A stretch of DNA of 5,881 nucleotides, from NCBI GenBank assembly GCA_026985495.1, contig JALSQJ010000001.1, positions 1 to 5,881 on the forward strand. The letters run 5' to 3'. The notes beneath the pieces are model-generated. The model saw only the letters and a program-made list of their open reading frames with translations, made no database searches and was not told the DNA's origin. A program made the translations under genes and the position numbers. Source of the stretch: Campylobacteraceae bacterium. Its GTDB lineage: Bacteria > Campylobacterota > Campylobacteria > Campylobacterales > Sulfurovaceae. This document shows, piece by piece, positions 1-5,074 of the stretch; positions within the stretch are counted from its first letter, which is position 1, and each line of letters begins with the position of its first letter.

Positions 1-183
1 ATGAAACTACCCCTGGAAAAGATAAAACCTATCAAAGGCTTAAAATTTATAGATACCAAAACCATGCAACGTATGAAAATCTTTGACAAAGACATCTCTA
101 AACCAGAGATACAAAGCAACAAACTAAGTTCGCATAAACTCATCTATTATTATGATGCTGGGTGGAAGAAGTGGTATGAATAG
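1..183 (+). CDS. Short hypothetical protein, possibly 5'-truncated by the window edge
   Basis: Open frame of 60 codons ending in TAG at 181-183. I do not recognise the protein. It is lysine-rich and basic for the first 45 residues and closes with an aromatic stretch (YYYDAGWKKWYE). It has no signal peptide or membrane segment. The first base of the window is the A of an ATG in this frame, but no upstream sequence is visible, so this may be an internal Met of a longer gene whose C-terminus is all we see. Its stop overlaps the start of the decarboxylase gene by 8 nt (176-183), as in translationally coupled operon genes, so the two are probably co-transcribed. It does not resemble the C-terminus of carboxynorspermidine dehydrogenase as I remember it. 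Confidence 0.45.
   Translation: MKLPLEKIKPIKGLKFIDTKTMQRMKIFDKDISKPEIQSNKLSSHKLIYYYDAGWKKWYE
164..168 (+). promoter_or_regulatory. Ribosome binding site deciding the decarboxylase start
   Basis: GGAAG lies 7 nt before the ATG at 176. An earlier in-frame ATG pair at 152 and 155 lacks any comparable purine-rich motif at proper spacing. The residues after the ATG at 176 (NSPTFILEQKKL) are what NspC-type proteins begin with, so 176 is preferred. Confidence 0.6.
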
Positions 184-1225
184 TCCTACATTTATACTAG
201 AACAAAAAAAACTCCAAGAGAACCTAGCACATTTTGAATACTTAGCTAAAGAGACAAGTATTATATGGCTTTATACACTTAAAGCATTTGATGCACCTGA
301 GGGGTTAGCGTTAATAGCCCATAGTTTTGATGGGTTTAGCCTAGGCAATGCCAATGAATATGCTAAAGTAAAAGAGTATGGTAAAAAAGTACATAGCTAT
401 ACACCTGCTTATTATGAAGAGGAGGTAGAAACTTTAGCCAAACAGAGTAACACTATGAGTTTTAACTCTCTTACACAGTATAGACGTTATGCCAAGAGGT
501 GTCAAGAACATACTTCTCTAGGGCTACGCATTAACCCAAAACTGATGCTGAATCAACCAGATTATTGTAACAGTAACCGTAGCAGATTGGGTGTCCCCTA
601 CCAAAATTTTCTTGACGTATACCAAGAGGATAAAGAAGTATTTGAGCGCTTGGAAGGTTTGCATTTTCATGCATTTTGCTACCAAGACAGCCATGCTTTT
701 GAAGATTTAATCACACATATTGAAGACAATTACACAGCCATTTTAAAGAGATTAAAGTGGCTCAATTTTGGTGGCGGACTAGACTTTACAAGCAAAACTT
801 TTGACACTGTACACTTCATGAAAGTTCTACAAACATTTCAACAAAAATACCCACAACTCACACTTTACTTCGAGCCAGCAAGTGCCGTACTAAAAGATGT
901 AGGTCAATTAGAAGCCACGGTAATGGATATTATCTCCGATACCATTCCTATAGTGATTTTAAATATCTCCATCGAATCACACCTCCTAGATATTGCTATT
1001 GCCCATGTGCAACCTACAATAAAAGGTGCCAGTAGGTTTAAAAGTGACTACCCCTACCAAATAACGGGTCTGAGCTGTATCGCAGGAGATGTCATAGGTT
1101 CTTACTATTTTAATGAAAAATTGTCGCTAGGAGATACAATATATTTTGAAGATATGCTAGCATACACATGGGTAAAGCAAACAAGCTTTAACGGGCTGAG
1201 AAAAGCCACTTTGAGCGTTCTATAG
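176..1225 (+). CDS. NspC-like PLP-dependent decarboxylase (carboxynorspermidine decarboxylase family), divergent
   Basis: 349 residues from the ATG at 176. The family is fold-type-III (alanine-racemase-like) PLP enzymes that decarboxylate carboxynorspermidine or carboxyspermidine in the alternative polyamine pathway, in the cytosol. Visible family features: PTFILEQ N-terminus; PLP-binding lysine K36 in YTLKAF; LRINP (117-121); SRLGV (136-140); GLHFHAFC (161-168); glycine loop NFGGG (197-201); FEP with E233, the expected partner of the pyridine nitrogen; C301 and D305 in SCIAGDVIG, the active-site Cys supplied across the dimer; and VKQTSFNGLR near the end. From memory, typical NspC reads GGGHHIT, EPGEAV, LCE and GPTC, whereas this one reads GGGLDFT, EPASAV, FCY and GLSC. 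It also stops soon after FNGLR, about 20-30 residues short of usual. The TAG precedes the insertion sequence, so the element end did not create this stop. Decarboxylase chemistry looks possible; the substrate may differ. Fold confidence is high, exact function only moderate. Confidence 0.8.
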   Translation: MNSPTFILEQKKLQENLAHFEYLAKETSIIWLYTLKAFDAPEGLALIAHSFDGFSLGNANEYAKVKEYGKKVHSYTPAYYEEEVETLAKQSNTMSFNSLTQYRRYAKRCQEHTSLGLRINPKLMLNQPDYCNSNRSRLGVPYQNFLDVYQEDKEVFERLEGLHFHAFCYQDSHAFEDLITHIEDNYTAILKRLKWLNFGGGLDFTSKTFDTVHFMKVLQTFQQKYPQLTLYFEPASAVLKDVGQLEATVMDIISDTIPIVILNISIESHLLDIAIAHVQPTIKGASRFKSDYPYQITGLSCIAGDVIGSYYFNEKLSLGDTIYFEDMLAYTWVKQTSFNGLRKATLSVL

Positions 1226-1232
1226 GGCAAAC

Positions 1233-1258
1233 CCCGAATTTAAATCCAAAGTGCAATT
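1233..1258 (+). repeat. Left terminal inverted repeat of the IS30-family element
   Basis: These 26 bases begin cccgaatttaaat and end gtgcaatt, and match the reverse complement of 2367-2392 exactly. Just outside, base 1232 mismatches its partner and 1231 matches again. This is the transposase-binding end on the transposase 3' side. Confidence 0.9.
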
Positions 1259-1289
1259 AATCCATCTAAAAAATCATAGCTAATTTTAC

Positions 1290-2249
1290 CTATGCAGCTT
1301 CTTTTTCATGAAAAACTTCATAAGGTGTTCTCCAACCAAGAGATTTTCTTGGTCGGTGATTAAGTCTCTCTTCAATATGTTTGATTTGTTTTCTAGTGAT
1401 ATTTTCAAAACTAGAACCCTTTGGAATATATTGACGAATAAGTCCATTGATATTTTCATTTAAACCTCTTTGCCATGAACTGTAAGGGTCACAGAAATAG
1501 AAGTCACATTTGAGTGCTTTTGATACACTTTTATGTTGTGCAAACTCTAGTCCATTATCTGTAGTAATCGTATGTACTTTTTTCTTATAGGGATGCAGTA
1601 ATCGTTTTATTTCATTAGCGACAATCTTTGAGTTTTTACTACAGGGAACTGATATCTTTAGATACATAGATTTTCTATCAACGATAGTCACAATTGCACC
1701 TTTTCTTCCTGCAGCTATGATGGTGTCTATCTCAAAGTCTCCTAGTCTTGTTTTATCTTCCACAATTTTTGGTCTCTTATGTATAGATACCCTGTCTTTA
1801 ATACGGCTCTTACGCTTGGAGGCGTACTTTACGCGTCTTTTACCTTTATGTCTTAGTTGTGTATACAAGTCACCTTCAGCAAGCCTATTGATGTAAATAT
1901 ACTTGTAGATAGTGACATAAGAAATTGACTGGTTATATTTTATTTTGAGAGTGGCTGCAATTTGTTCTGGCGAGTATTCCATAAGTAGATATTTTAGAAT
2001 GAGGTCTATCGTTTCAGGTGTTAGTTTTAGGTTCGCATTTTTAGATTTCTCGCTCTGTATTTTTATTGCTCTATTATCTGAGGCAATGGGCCAATAATCT
2101 TTACCCATTTTTCCTCTTCCTCTTTTGAGTTCTCTTGATATGGTTGAGGGATGCACGCCTAACATTTGTGCAATCTCTTTTTGTGTTTTTGTATGCTTAT
2201 AAGCATTAATTAGGTATCTTTCTTGCAGGGTTAGATGTTTATATGACAT
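1290..2249 (-). CDS. IS30-family DDE transposase
   Basis: 319 residues from the ATG at 2247-2249. It begins MSYKHLTLQERYLI, the usual IS30 opening, followed by a helix-turn-helix (about 22-41, QKEIAQMLGVHPSTISREL) that binds the terminal repeats, a basic linker rich in K/R (about 134-160), and an RNase-H-like core. The catalytic triad is D175 (GDFEIDT), D231 (TTDNGLEF) and E265 (RGLNENINGLIRQ), with 33 residues between the last two, followed by the conserved RLNHRPRKSLGWRTPYEVF. An upstream in-frame TTG at 2309 gives 20 more residues but lies in the predicted promoter. The ATG at 2249 has a strong AAGGAAG ribosome binding site at 2255-2261. No frameshift or missing catalytic residue is seen, so the enzyme should be functional. 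Confidence 0.95.
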   Translation of the reverse strand: MSYKHLTLQERYLINAYKHTKTQKEIAQMLGVHPSTISRELKRGRGKMGKDYWPIASDNRAIKIQSEKSKNANLKLTPETIDLILKYLLMEYSPEQIAATLKIKYNQSISYVTIYKYIYINRLAEGDLYTQLRHKGKRRVKYASKRKSRIKDRVSIHKRPKIVEDKTRLGDFEIDTIIAAGRKGAIVTIVDRKSMYLKISVPCSKNSKIVANEIKRLLHPYKKKVHTITTDNGLEFAQHKSVSKALKCDFYFCDPYSSWQRGLNENINGLIRQYIPKGSSFENITRKQIKHIEERLNHRPRKSLGWRTPYEVFHEKEAA

Positions 2250-2286
2250 GATTACTTCCTTTATCTTTGGTTGGATTTGGAAGTTG

Positions 2287-2316
2287 ATTGTATCATCTAA
2301 CCTCTTCAAATCTCAA
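2287..2316 (-). promoter_or_regulatory. Predicted sigma-70-type promoter of the transposase
   Basis: On the minus strand, TTGAGA (2316-2311) is followed after 18 nt by TACAAT (2292-2287). This would place the transcript start about 30 nt before the ATG at 2249, leaving room for the ribosome binding site. Prediction by eye only. Confidence 0.45.
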
Positions 2317-2366
2317 AATACAGATTTTTTAGCTTTTCGTATTCAAATAAATACTAAAAGTTTAGA

Positions 2367-2392
2367 AATTGCACTTTGGATTTAAATTCGGG
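2367..2392 (-). repeat. Right terminal inverted repeat of the IS30-family element
   Basis: Exact reverse complement of 1233-1258. It is the end upstream of the transposase gene, about 120 bp from the start codon. Confidence 0.9.
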
Positions 2393-2403
2393 TTGTTATT
2401 ATA

Positions 2404-2426
2404 CCCTTAAATCACTTCCAAAGTGC
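2404..2426 (+). repeat. IS30 terminal-repeat-like sequence just outside the element
   Basis: Eleven bases beyond the right IR, this stretch begins ccc, contains ttaaat, and ends in tccaaagtgc (2417-2426), which matches the inner ten bases tccaaagtgc of the left IR in the same orientation. It could be a decayed older end, or the target that attracted the element, since IS30 transposases are known to favour IR-like targets. The match is short and may be chance. Confidence 0.4.
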
Positions 2427-2457
2427 CTATTTTATGGAGGTTGTTTGGTTTTTCAGG

Positions 2458-2553
2458 GGTGACTATGTAGATGAAGCTAAACATTGGCGATACTCTAGTG
2501 CTAGAGATTATGAAAGTGTTGACGGTTTGTTGGAGGTTGAGCGTTTTTGGTAG
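2458..2553 (+). pseudogene. C-terminal remnant of an IS200-like / REP-associated tyrosine transposase (RAYT)
   Basis: The frame reading RGDYVDEAKHWRYSSARD and then GLLEVERFW before TAG at 2551-2553 is the characteristic C-terminal end of Y1-type transposases of the RAYT group (VDxxxxWxYSSARDY...LLEVE). The frame is open back to an ATG at 2434, but residues before about 2458 no longer look like the family, and the HUH motif and catalytic Tyr are absent, so the gene is only a tail. The REP hairpin directly downstream is the expected substrate of such enzymes. The 5' part was lost by deletion or rearrangement near the IS30 insertion. Confidence 0.75.
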
Positions 2554-2558
2554 TTTGG

Positions 2559-2597
2559 GTGGGAGTATGCATTCCCACGTGCAACGTGGGAACGAGA
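2559..2597. repeat. REP-type palindrome next to the RAYT remnant
   Basis: A perfect 9-bp stem, ttcccacgt (2572-2580) and acgtgggaa (2584-2592), encloses the 3-nt loop gca. GGGAG (2561-2565) upstream resembles the short conserved foot next to REP hairpins, and gcat...cgag edges match a REP type I recall from many bacteria. The middle arm could pair instead with gtggga at 2559-2564, so two hairpins are mutually exclusive. No T-run follows on either strand, so it is not a standard intrinsic terminator, though it sits between the minus-strand ATPase gene and the IS. Confidence 0.7.
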
Positions 2598-2607
2598 AGG
2601 AGGGGGA

Positions 2608-2624
2608 TGATAGACCACTATGCC
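2608..2624. repeat. 17-nt boundary repeat, copy 1 (end of displaced Rhs unit)
   Basis: tgatagaccactatgcc matches 4692-4708 at 15 of 17 positions. It lies 13 nt past the ATPase stop, at the end of the downstream Rhs cargo unit. A purine-rich run precedes it on the plus strand. Confidence 0.4.
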
Positions 2625-2637
2625 TCCTATAGCCCTT

Positions 2638-3390
2638 TTAGAATAATTGTAGTTTATTTTGTATTTTGTGATAATTATTGATAAAGTCTTTTGTTATCAT
2701 ATATGTATCTGTCTCTTCATAGTTTATTTTATTCATATTTCCAAATTTATCTATTTCATAAATCAATGCGTCAGGGTAGGACAATAAAATAGGGGAATGA
2801 GTTGCAATAATAAATTGACAATTTTCTTTTATTAGTTTTTTCATTATGACTAACATGGCAATTTGTCTACTTGGAGAAAGTGCTGCTTCAGGTTCATCTA
2901 AAATATATAATCCATTTTCTCCAAAACGATGTGTCATTAAGGAAAAAAATGATTCTCCATGTGACTGATGATGAAGTGATTTTCCTCCATAATTATGGGT
3001 GGCAAACACATTATCTATCTCAGTTGCTACATTATAAAAACTTTCTGCACGCAAAAAAAAATGATTTTCGGGATGTTCATGATGTTTATGTATTTTTAAA
3101 TATTTATACAATTCTGAATGCGATTTATATGTTGAAAAATTTATAAATTTTGTTCCACCTTCGGGATTAAAACCTAATTTAATAGCCAATGCCTCTAATA
3201 ATGTAGATTTACCTGAACCATTTTCTCCTATAATGAAAGTAACATTAGGATGAAAATCTAATTTTGTAAATTGTTTAATAATTGGTAGATTAAATGGATA
3301 AACATTATTTTTACATGATTTTTTATCTATTGTTAATTGGTATAGATATTGTTTTTTATAAATCAAATTAAGGTAACCTATGAAATTCAT
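2638..3390 (-). CDS. AAA/ABC-type ATPase, COG3910-like, in an Rhs cargo operon
   Basis: 250 residues from the ATG at 3388-3390; an upstream in-frame TTG at 3405 would add five. Single ABC-like nucleotide-binding domain: FPFNLPI-like segment (31-37, YPFNLPI); HPNVTFIIG strand; Walker A GENGSGKST (55-63); LGFNPEGG (72-79), typical of this family; signature-like SHGESFF (143-149); Walker B GLYILDEPE (160-168) with catalytic E166; D-loop region ALSPSRQ; and H-loop ATHSPILL (H198). Length and motif order fit the stand-alone predicted ATPases of the RecF/SMC-like class; their role is not established. No TOPRIM or nuclease domain is attached and there is no membrane segment. The start overlaps the preceding small gene by 23 nt and has no clear ribosome binding site, which implies translational coupling. 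It is very AT-rich (one 60-base stretch near the start is about 15% GC), unlike the Rhs core. Confidence 0.9.
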   Translation of the reverse strand: MNFIGYLNLIYKKQYLYQLTIDKKSCKNNVYPFNLPIIKQFTKLDFHPNVTFIIGENGSGKSTLLEALAIKLGFNPEGGTKFINFSTYKSHSELYKYLKIHKHHEHPENHFFLRAESFYNVATEIDNVFATHNYGGKSLHHQSHGESFFSLMTHRFGENGLYILDEPEAALSPSRQIAMLVIMKKLIKENCQFIIATHSPILLSYPDALIYEIDKFGNMNKINYEETDTYMITKDFINNYHKIQNKLQLF

Positions 3391-3595
3391 TAATAAAAAT
3401 ATCAAAATCTTTTTTTATTTCTGGAAACTCTTTAAATATTTTAGAAATAACTTCTTCAGATATAATTTTTGTTGATTTTTTAAGTGCATCATATATTTCC
3501 TTATCTTCTTGTTTTGAGATATGTATTAAACTTGCAAGATCAGAACTAGCTTTAAATGAAATACGACATATATATTCAGCTTTTATTTTATCCAT
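3368..3595 (-). CDS. Small hypothetical protein, candidate Rhs immunity protein or ATPase partner
   Basis: 75 residues, ATG at 3593-3595. No recognised family. It looks soluble and largely helical, is rich in K, E, I and S, and has one Cys (C10, in EYICRISFKASSD). Gaps on both sides are minimal: it starts 2 nt after the Rhs stop codon and overlaps the ATPase start by 23 nt. A small gene directly after an Rhs C-terminal domain is where the cognate immunity protein is normally encoded, so this is the default guess. The tight overlap with the ATPase gene equally allows a two-gene module with that protein. AT-rich like the ATPase gene. Confidence 0.7.
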   Translation of the reverse strand: MDKIKAEYICRISFKASSDLASLIHISKQEDKEIYDALKKSTKIISEEVISKIFKEFPEIKKDFDIFINEFHRLP

Positions 3596-3597
3596 AA

Positions 3598-4521
3598 TTA
3601 TAATCCTTTTGATTGCTTACATTCTTCTAAACATTGTTGAAATTCATACCAGATATAATCACCCTGATGCCAACTATATCTTTTTTCAAGAATTTTCCAA
3701 CAGCCACAATCATCTTCTTCATCATCACGTTCACAACTATCTGTTTCCCACCAATGAGCACTATTCCACCAATCGCTGATTTCATTCCAAATTAGATAAT
3801 AGCCATACCCCGCCACAACAATAACCGCTAAAGGTACTTCTACAATTTCTTCAAATAAGCCCGTAGGATCCACAAAATTCACAGGATCCCCCAACACATA
3901 CCCATACAAATTAGAGTCCCCACCACTAAACCCAATAGGGTCTTTGGCAGTCCACTTTCCAGTATAGGCATCATAGTCACGGTATCCAAAGCGTGTGAGC
4001 TTGGTGTCTACATCATAAAGTCCACCAGCAAACCCAAACGGCACGGTGAAGCTTGGGTTGCTGTCTGAGAGTAGTTTACCGAAAGTATCGTAAGATATTT
4101 CTTTTACGATGTTGTGGCTTGTGTCGGTAACAGCTCTTAGACTTCCTACTTGGTCATAATGCAAATAATACTTTTGTCCGTTACTTGTCATACTGATAGG
4201 CATTCTTTGGTCTGCATATTCAAATCTCTGTTTGAGATTGTCGTCTTTGTCATAGATAGCTAGTAGGGTAGTGAGGTCTTTCCATAGGTATTTTTCTACT
4301 ACTTGACCATTTACTAGCTTGGCTACTCTTTGGTTGAGGGCGTTTTGTTTATATGTTATGGTTTTGGTAGGATAGAGGGGTCTGGTGATTTGTGCACCCC
4401 AAGGGTATTTCCGTTGGGCATTTGTTTGAAGAAATGAATCATGAATCACCTGACGCTCTCGGTGAGATATAGAAACATTTTTGATGCTAGAATCTAGTGT
4501 AAATCTTGGGTTATGTGACAT
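3598..4521 (-). CDS. Displaced (orphan) Rhs core fragment with variable C-terminal domain
   Basis: 307 codons. Residues 54-222 are the end of an Rhs/YD-repeat shell: NALNQRVAKLVNGQ, HYDQVGSLRAVTD, DTFGKLLSD, then the RHS-associated core FGYRDYDAYTGKW, AKDPIGF and NFVDPTGL (D218 to L222), after which the shell's aspartyl protease cuts off the tip in characterised Rhs proteins. Residues 223-307 are the tip: a hydrophobic stretch (about 227-246, EVPLAVIVVAGYGYYLIW), then a Trp/acidic/Cys-rich tail (DWW, HWW, DDEEDDCGCW, CLEEC). No toxin family recognised. Residues 1-51 are not Rhs-like; homology to the upstream unit starts abruptly at TKTITYK. The ATG at 4521 has no ribosome binding site and there is no signal peptide or most of the shell. 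It is therefore probably a silent reserve cassette or gene remnant, able to work only after recombination into the full Rhs gene. Confidence 0.85.
   Translation of the reverse strand: MSHNPRFTLDSSIKNVSISHRERQVIHDSFLQTNAQRKYPWGAQITRPLYPTKTITYKQNALNQRVAKLVNGQVVEKYLWKDLTTLLAIYDKDDNLKQRFEYADQRMPISMTSNGQKYYLHYDQVGSLRAVTDTSHNIVKEISYDTFGKLLSDSNPSFTVPFGFAGGLYDVDTKLTRFGYRDYDAYTGKWTAKDPIGFSGGDSNLYGYVLGDPVNFVDPTGLFEEIVEVPLAVIVVAGYGYYLIWNEISDWWNSAHWWETDSCERDDEEDDCGCWKILEKRYSWHQGDYIWYEFQQCLEECKQSKGL
3604..3609 (-). promoter_or_regulatory. Shine-Dalgarno inside the Rhs 3' end
   Basis: AAAGGA, within the codons for the final Lys-Gly of the Rhs tail, lies 8 nt before the ATG of the 75-residue gene. It ties translation of that gene to the Rhs fragment. 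Confidence 0.65.
3866..4368 (-). repeat. Rhs core direct repeat, copy A
   Basis: 503 bp aligning without a single gap to 5303-5805 (constant offset 1437). I count about 13 amino-acid differences over some 168 codons. Some stretches are nearly identical (about 3872-4000 and 4265-4310) while 4000-4110 is clearly more diverged. It ends exactly where the protein stops being Rhs on one side and at DPxGL on the other, and is long enough for homologous recombination. Confidence 0.9.
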
Positions 4522-4525
4522 GATG

Positions 4526-4545
4526 TATTTTAGCGTGTTTTGGCT
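4526..4545. repeat. 20-nt direct repeat, copy 1
   Basis: The sequence tattttagcgtgttttggct recurs exactly at 4613-4632, 87 bp away. A looser match continues: both copies are followed within a few bases by aggaggata. This copy ends 4 nt before the ATG of the orphan Rhs frame when read on the minus strand. Confidence 0.75.
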
Positions 4546-4612
4546 TGCAGGAGGATACTACAAGAAACATCGTATGCTTAGCATTAGCATCACCTGACAC
4601 CTATGCTTGATT

Positions 4613-4632
4613 TATTTTAGCGTGTTTTGGCT
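4613..4632. repeat. 20-nt direct repeat, copy 2
   Basis: Exact copy of 4526-4545 in the same orientation, followed by a purine-rich run (gaggggaggaggatagggggt). Possible traces of a duplication or cassette junction. Confidence 0.75.
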
Positions 4633-4687
4633 GAGGGGAGGAGGATAGGGGGTATTGTCGTTACTAGATGCATAGACTTGTTTAAAA

Positions 4688-5074
4688 TTAGTGATAGACC
4701 CCTATGTCTTCTCTTTCAGCGCATAGACTTTTTATCTTATCTCTACCTAGATTAATTTTTTTGTCTGTTGAATCATATTTTTTTAATAAATCAAATCTTT
4801 TTGAATTTATTTGTTTACATAAAGAAATATATTTTGAAGGATTGTCATATTTAGCTATATCTATAAATATTCTATTAATATCACTTACAAGTAATAATTT
4901 AGTCGTTTTTACTTTATTTTTTTCTAAAGCACCAAATAATATAAAACTATAATTAACTTCCTGTACAAAATTATCAAAATTTGTTTTGCTAACTGCACTA
5001 TAATATGTATACAAATGTGTGAATACCAATATACATATTCCGACAAAAATTTTAAATTTAATATTTAATTGCAT
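4688..5074 (-). CDS. Small membrane-anchored hypothetical protein, candidate Rhs immunity protein
   Basis: 128 residues from the ATG at 5072-5074; a TTG at 5101 would add nine but is a weaker choice. No family recognised. Residues about 7-25 (FKIFVGICILVFTHLYTYY) form one N-terminal transmembrane helix after a short basic N-terminus. The rest is hydrophilic and lysine-rich, with two cysteines, and would lie in the periplasm if the helix is a signal anchor. It overlaps the 3' end of the Rhs gene by 10 nt (5065-5074), with a weak GGG-containing site about 11 nt upstream, so translation is probably coupled. Position makes it the candidate immunity protein for the cysteine-rich tip, and a membrane anchor would suit a tip acting at the envelope; both points are inference. 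AT-rich compared with the Rhs core. Confidence 0.7.
   Translation of the reverse strand: MQLNIKFKIFVGICILVFTHLYTYYSAVSKTNFDNFVQEVNYSFILFGALEKNKVKTTKLLLVSDINRIFIDIAKYDNPSKYISLCKQINSKRFDLLKKYDSTDKKINLGRDKIKSLCAEREDIGVYH
4692..4708. repeat. 17-nt boundary repeat, copy 2 (end of upstream Rhs unit)
   Basis: tgatagacccctatgtc, 15 of 17 identical to 2608-2624. It covers the last codons of the small membrane-protein gene, the final gene of the upstream unit, so both copies mark the 3' end of a unit. Confidence 0.4.

Larger units (their letters stand above)
1233..2392. mobile_element. IS30-family insertion sequence, apparently complete
   Basis: About 1160 bp bounded by 26-bp perfect inverted repeats and filled by one transposase gene on the minus strand with its own promoter. 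Size, single-gene layout, DD(33)E transposase and IR length fit the IS30 family. Left flank bases (gggcaaac) and right flank bases (ttgttatt) show no 2-3 bp target duplication, so either the exact ends differ by a few bases or the flanks rearranged after insertion. It lies 7 bp past the decarboxylase stop, convergent with that gene. Confidence 0.88.
4522..4687. other. Intergenic spacer between the two Rhs units
   Basis: No convincing gene. It holds two copies of a 20-nt direct repeat with purine-rich tails, a small imperfect palindrome around 4573-4590, and ATAGGGG (4645-4651), which can pair with CCCCTAT (4699-4705) across the end of the upstream gene. No clear terminator with a T-run and no clear promoter for the downstream fragment was found on the minus strand. 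Confidence 0.5.

Noticed and set aside
2250..2309. N-terminal extension of the transposase from a TTG at 2309
   Set aside because: It overlaps the predicted -10/-35 region, whereas the ATG at 2249 has a strong ribosome binding site and the family-typical MSYKHLT start.
1226..2400. Target-site duplication at the IS30 ends
   Set aside because: Flanks aac and ttg do not match in direct orientation for any end within two bases of the 26-bp repeats.
2493..2506. Palindrome ctctagtgctagag
   Set aside because: It lies within the YSSARD codons of the RAYT remnant, where the protein sequence explains it; no second copy or context.
2572..2592. Intrinsic terminator for the Rhs-ATPase operon
   Set aside because: The stem is perfect but no T-run follows on either strand; it fits a REP palindrome better.
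2871..3146. Plus-strand open frame of 91 codons inside the ATPase gene
   Set aside because: It lies antisense to the Walker A to Walker B region of a clear ATPase, with no recognisable protein character.
4704..4952. Plus-strand open frame of 82 codons opposite the small membrane protein
   Set aside because: Shadow of the minus-strand gene that is coupled to Rhs; AT-rich DNA favours such hydrophobic antisense frames.
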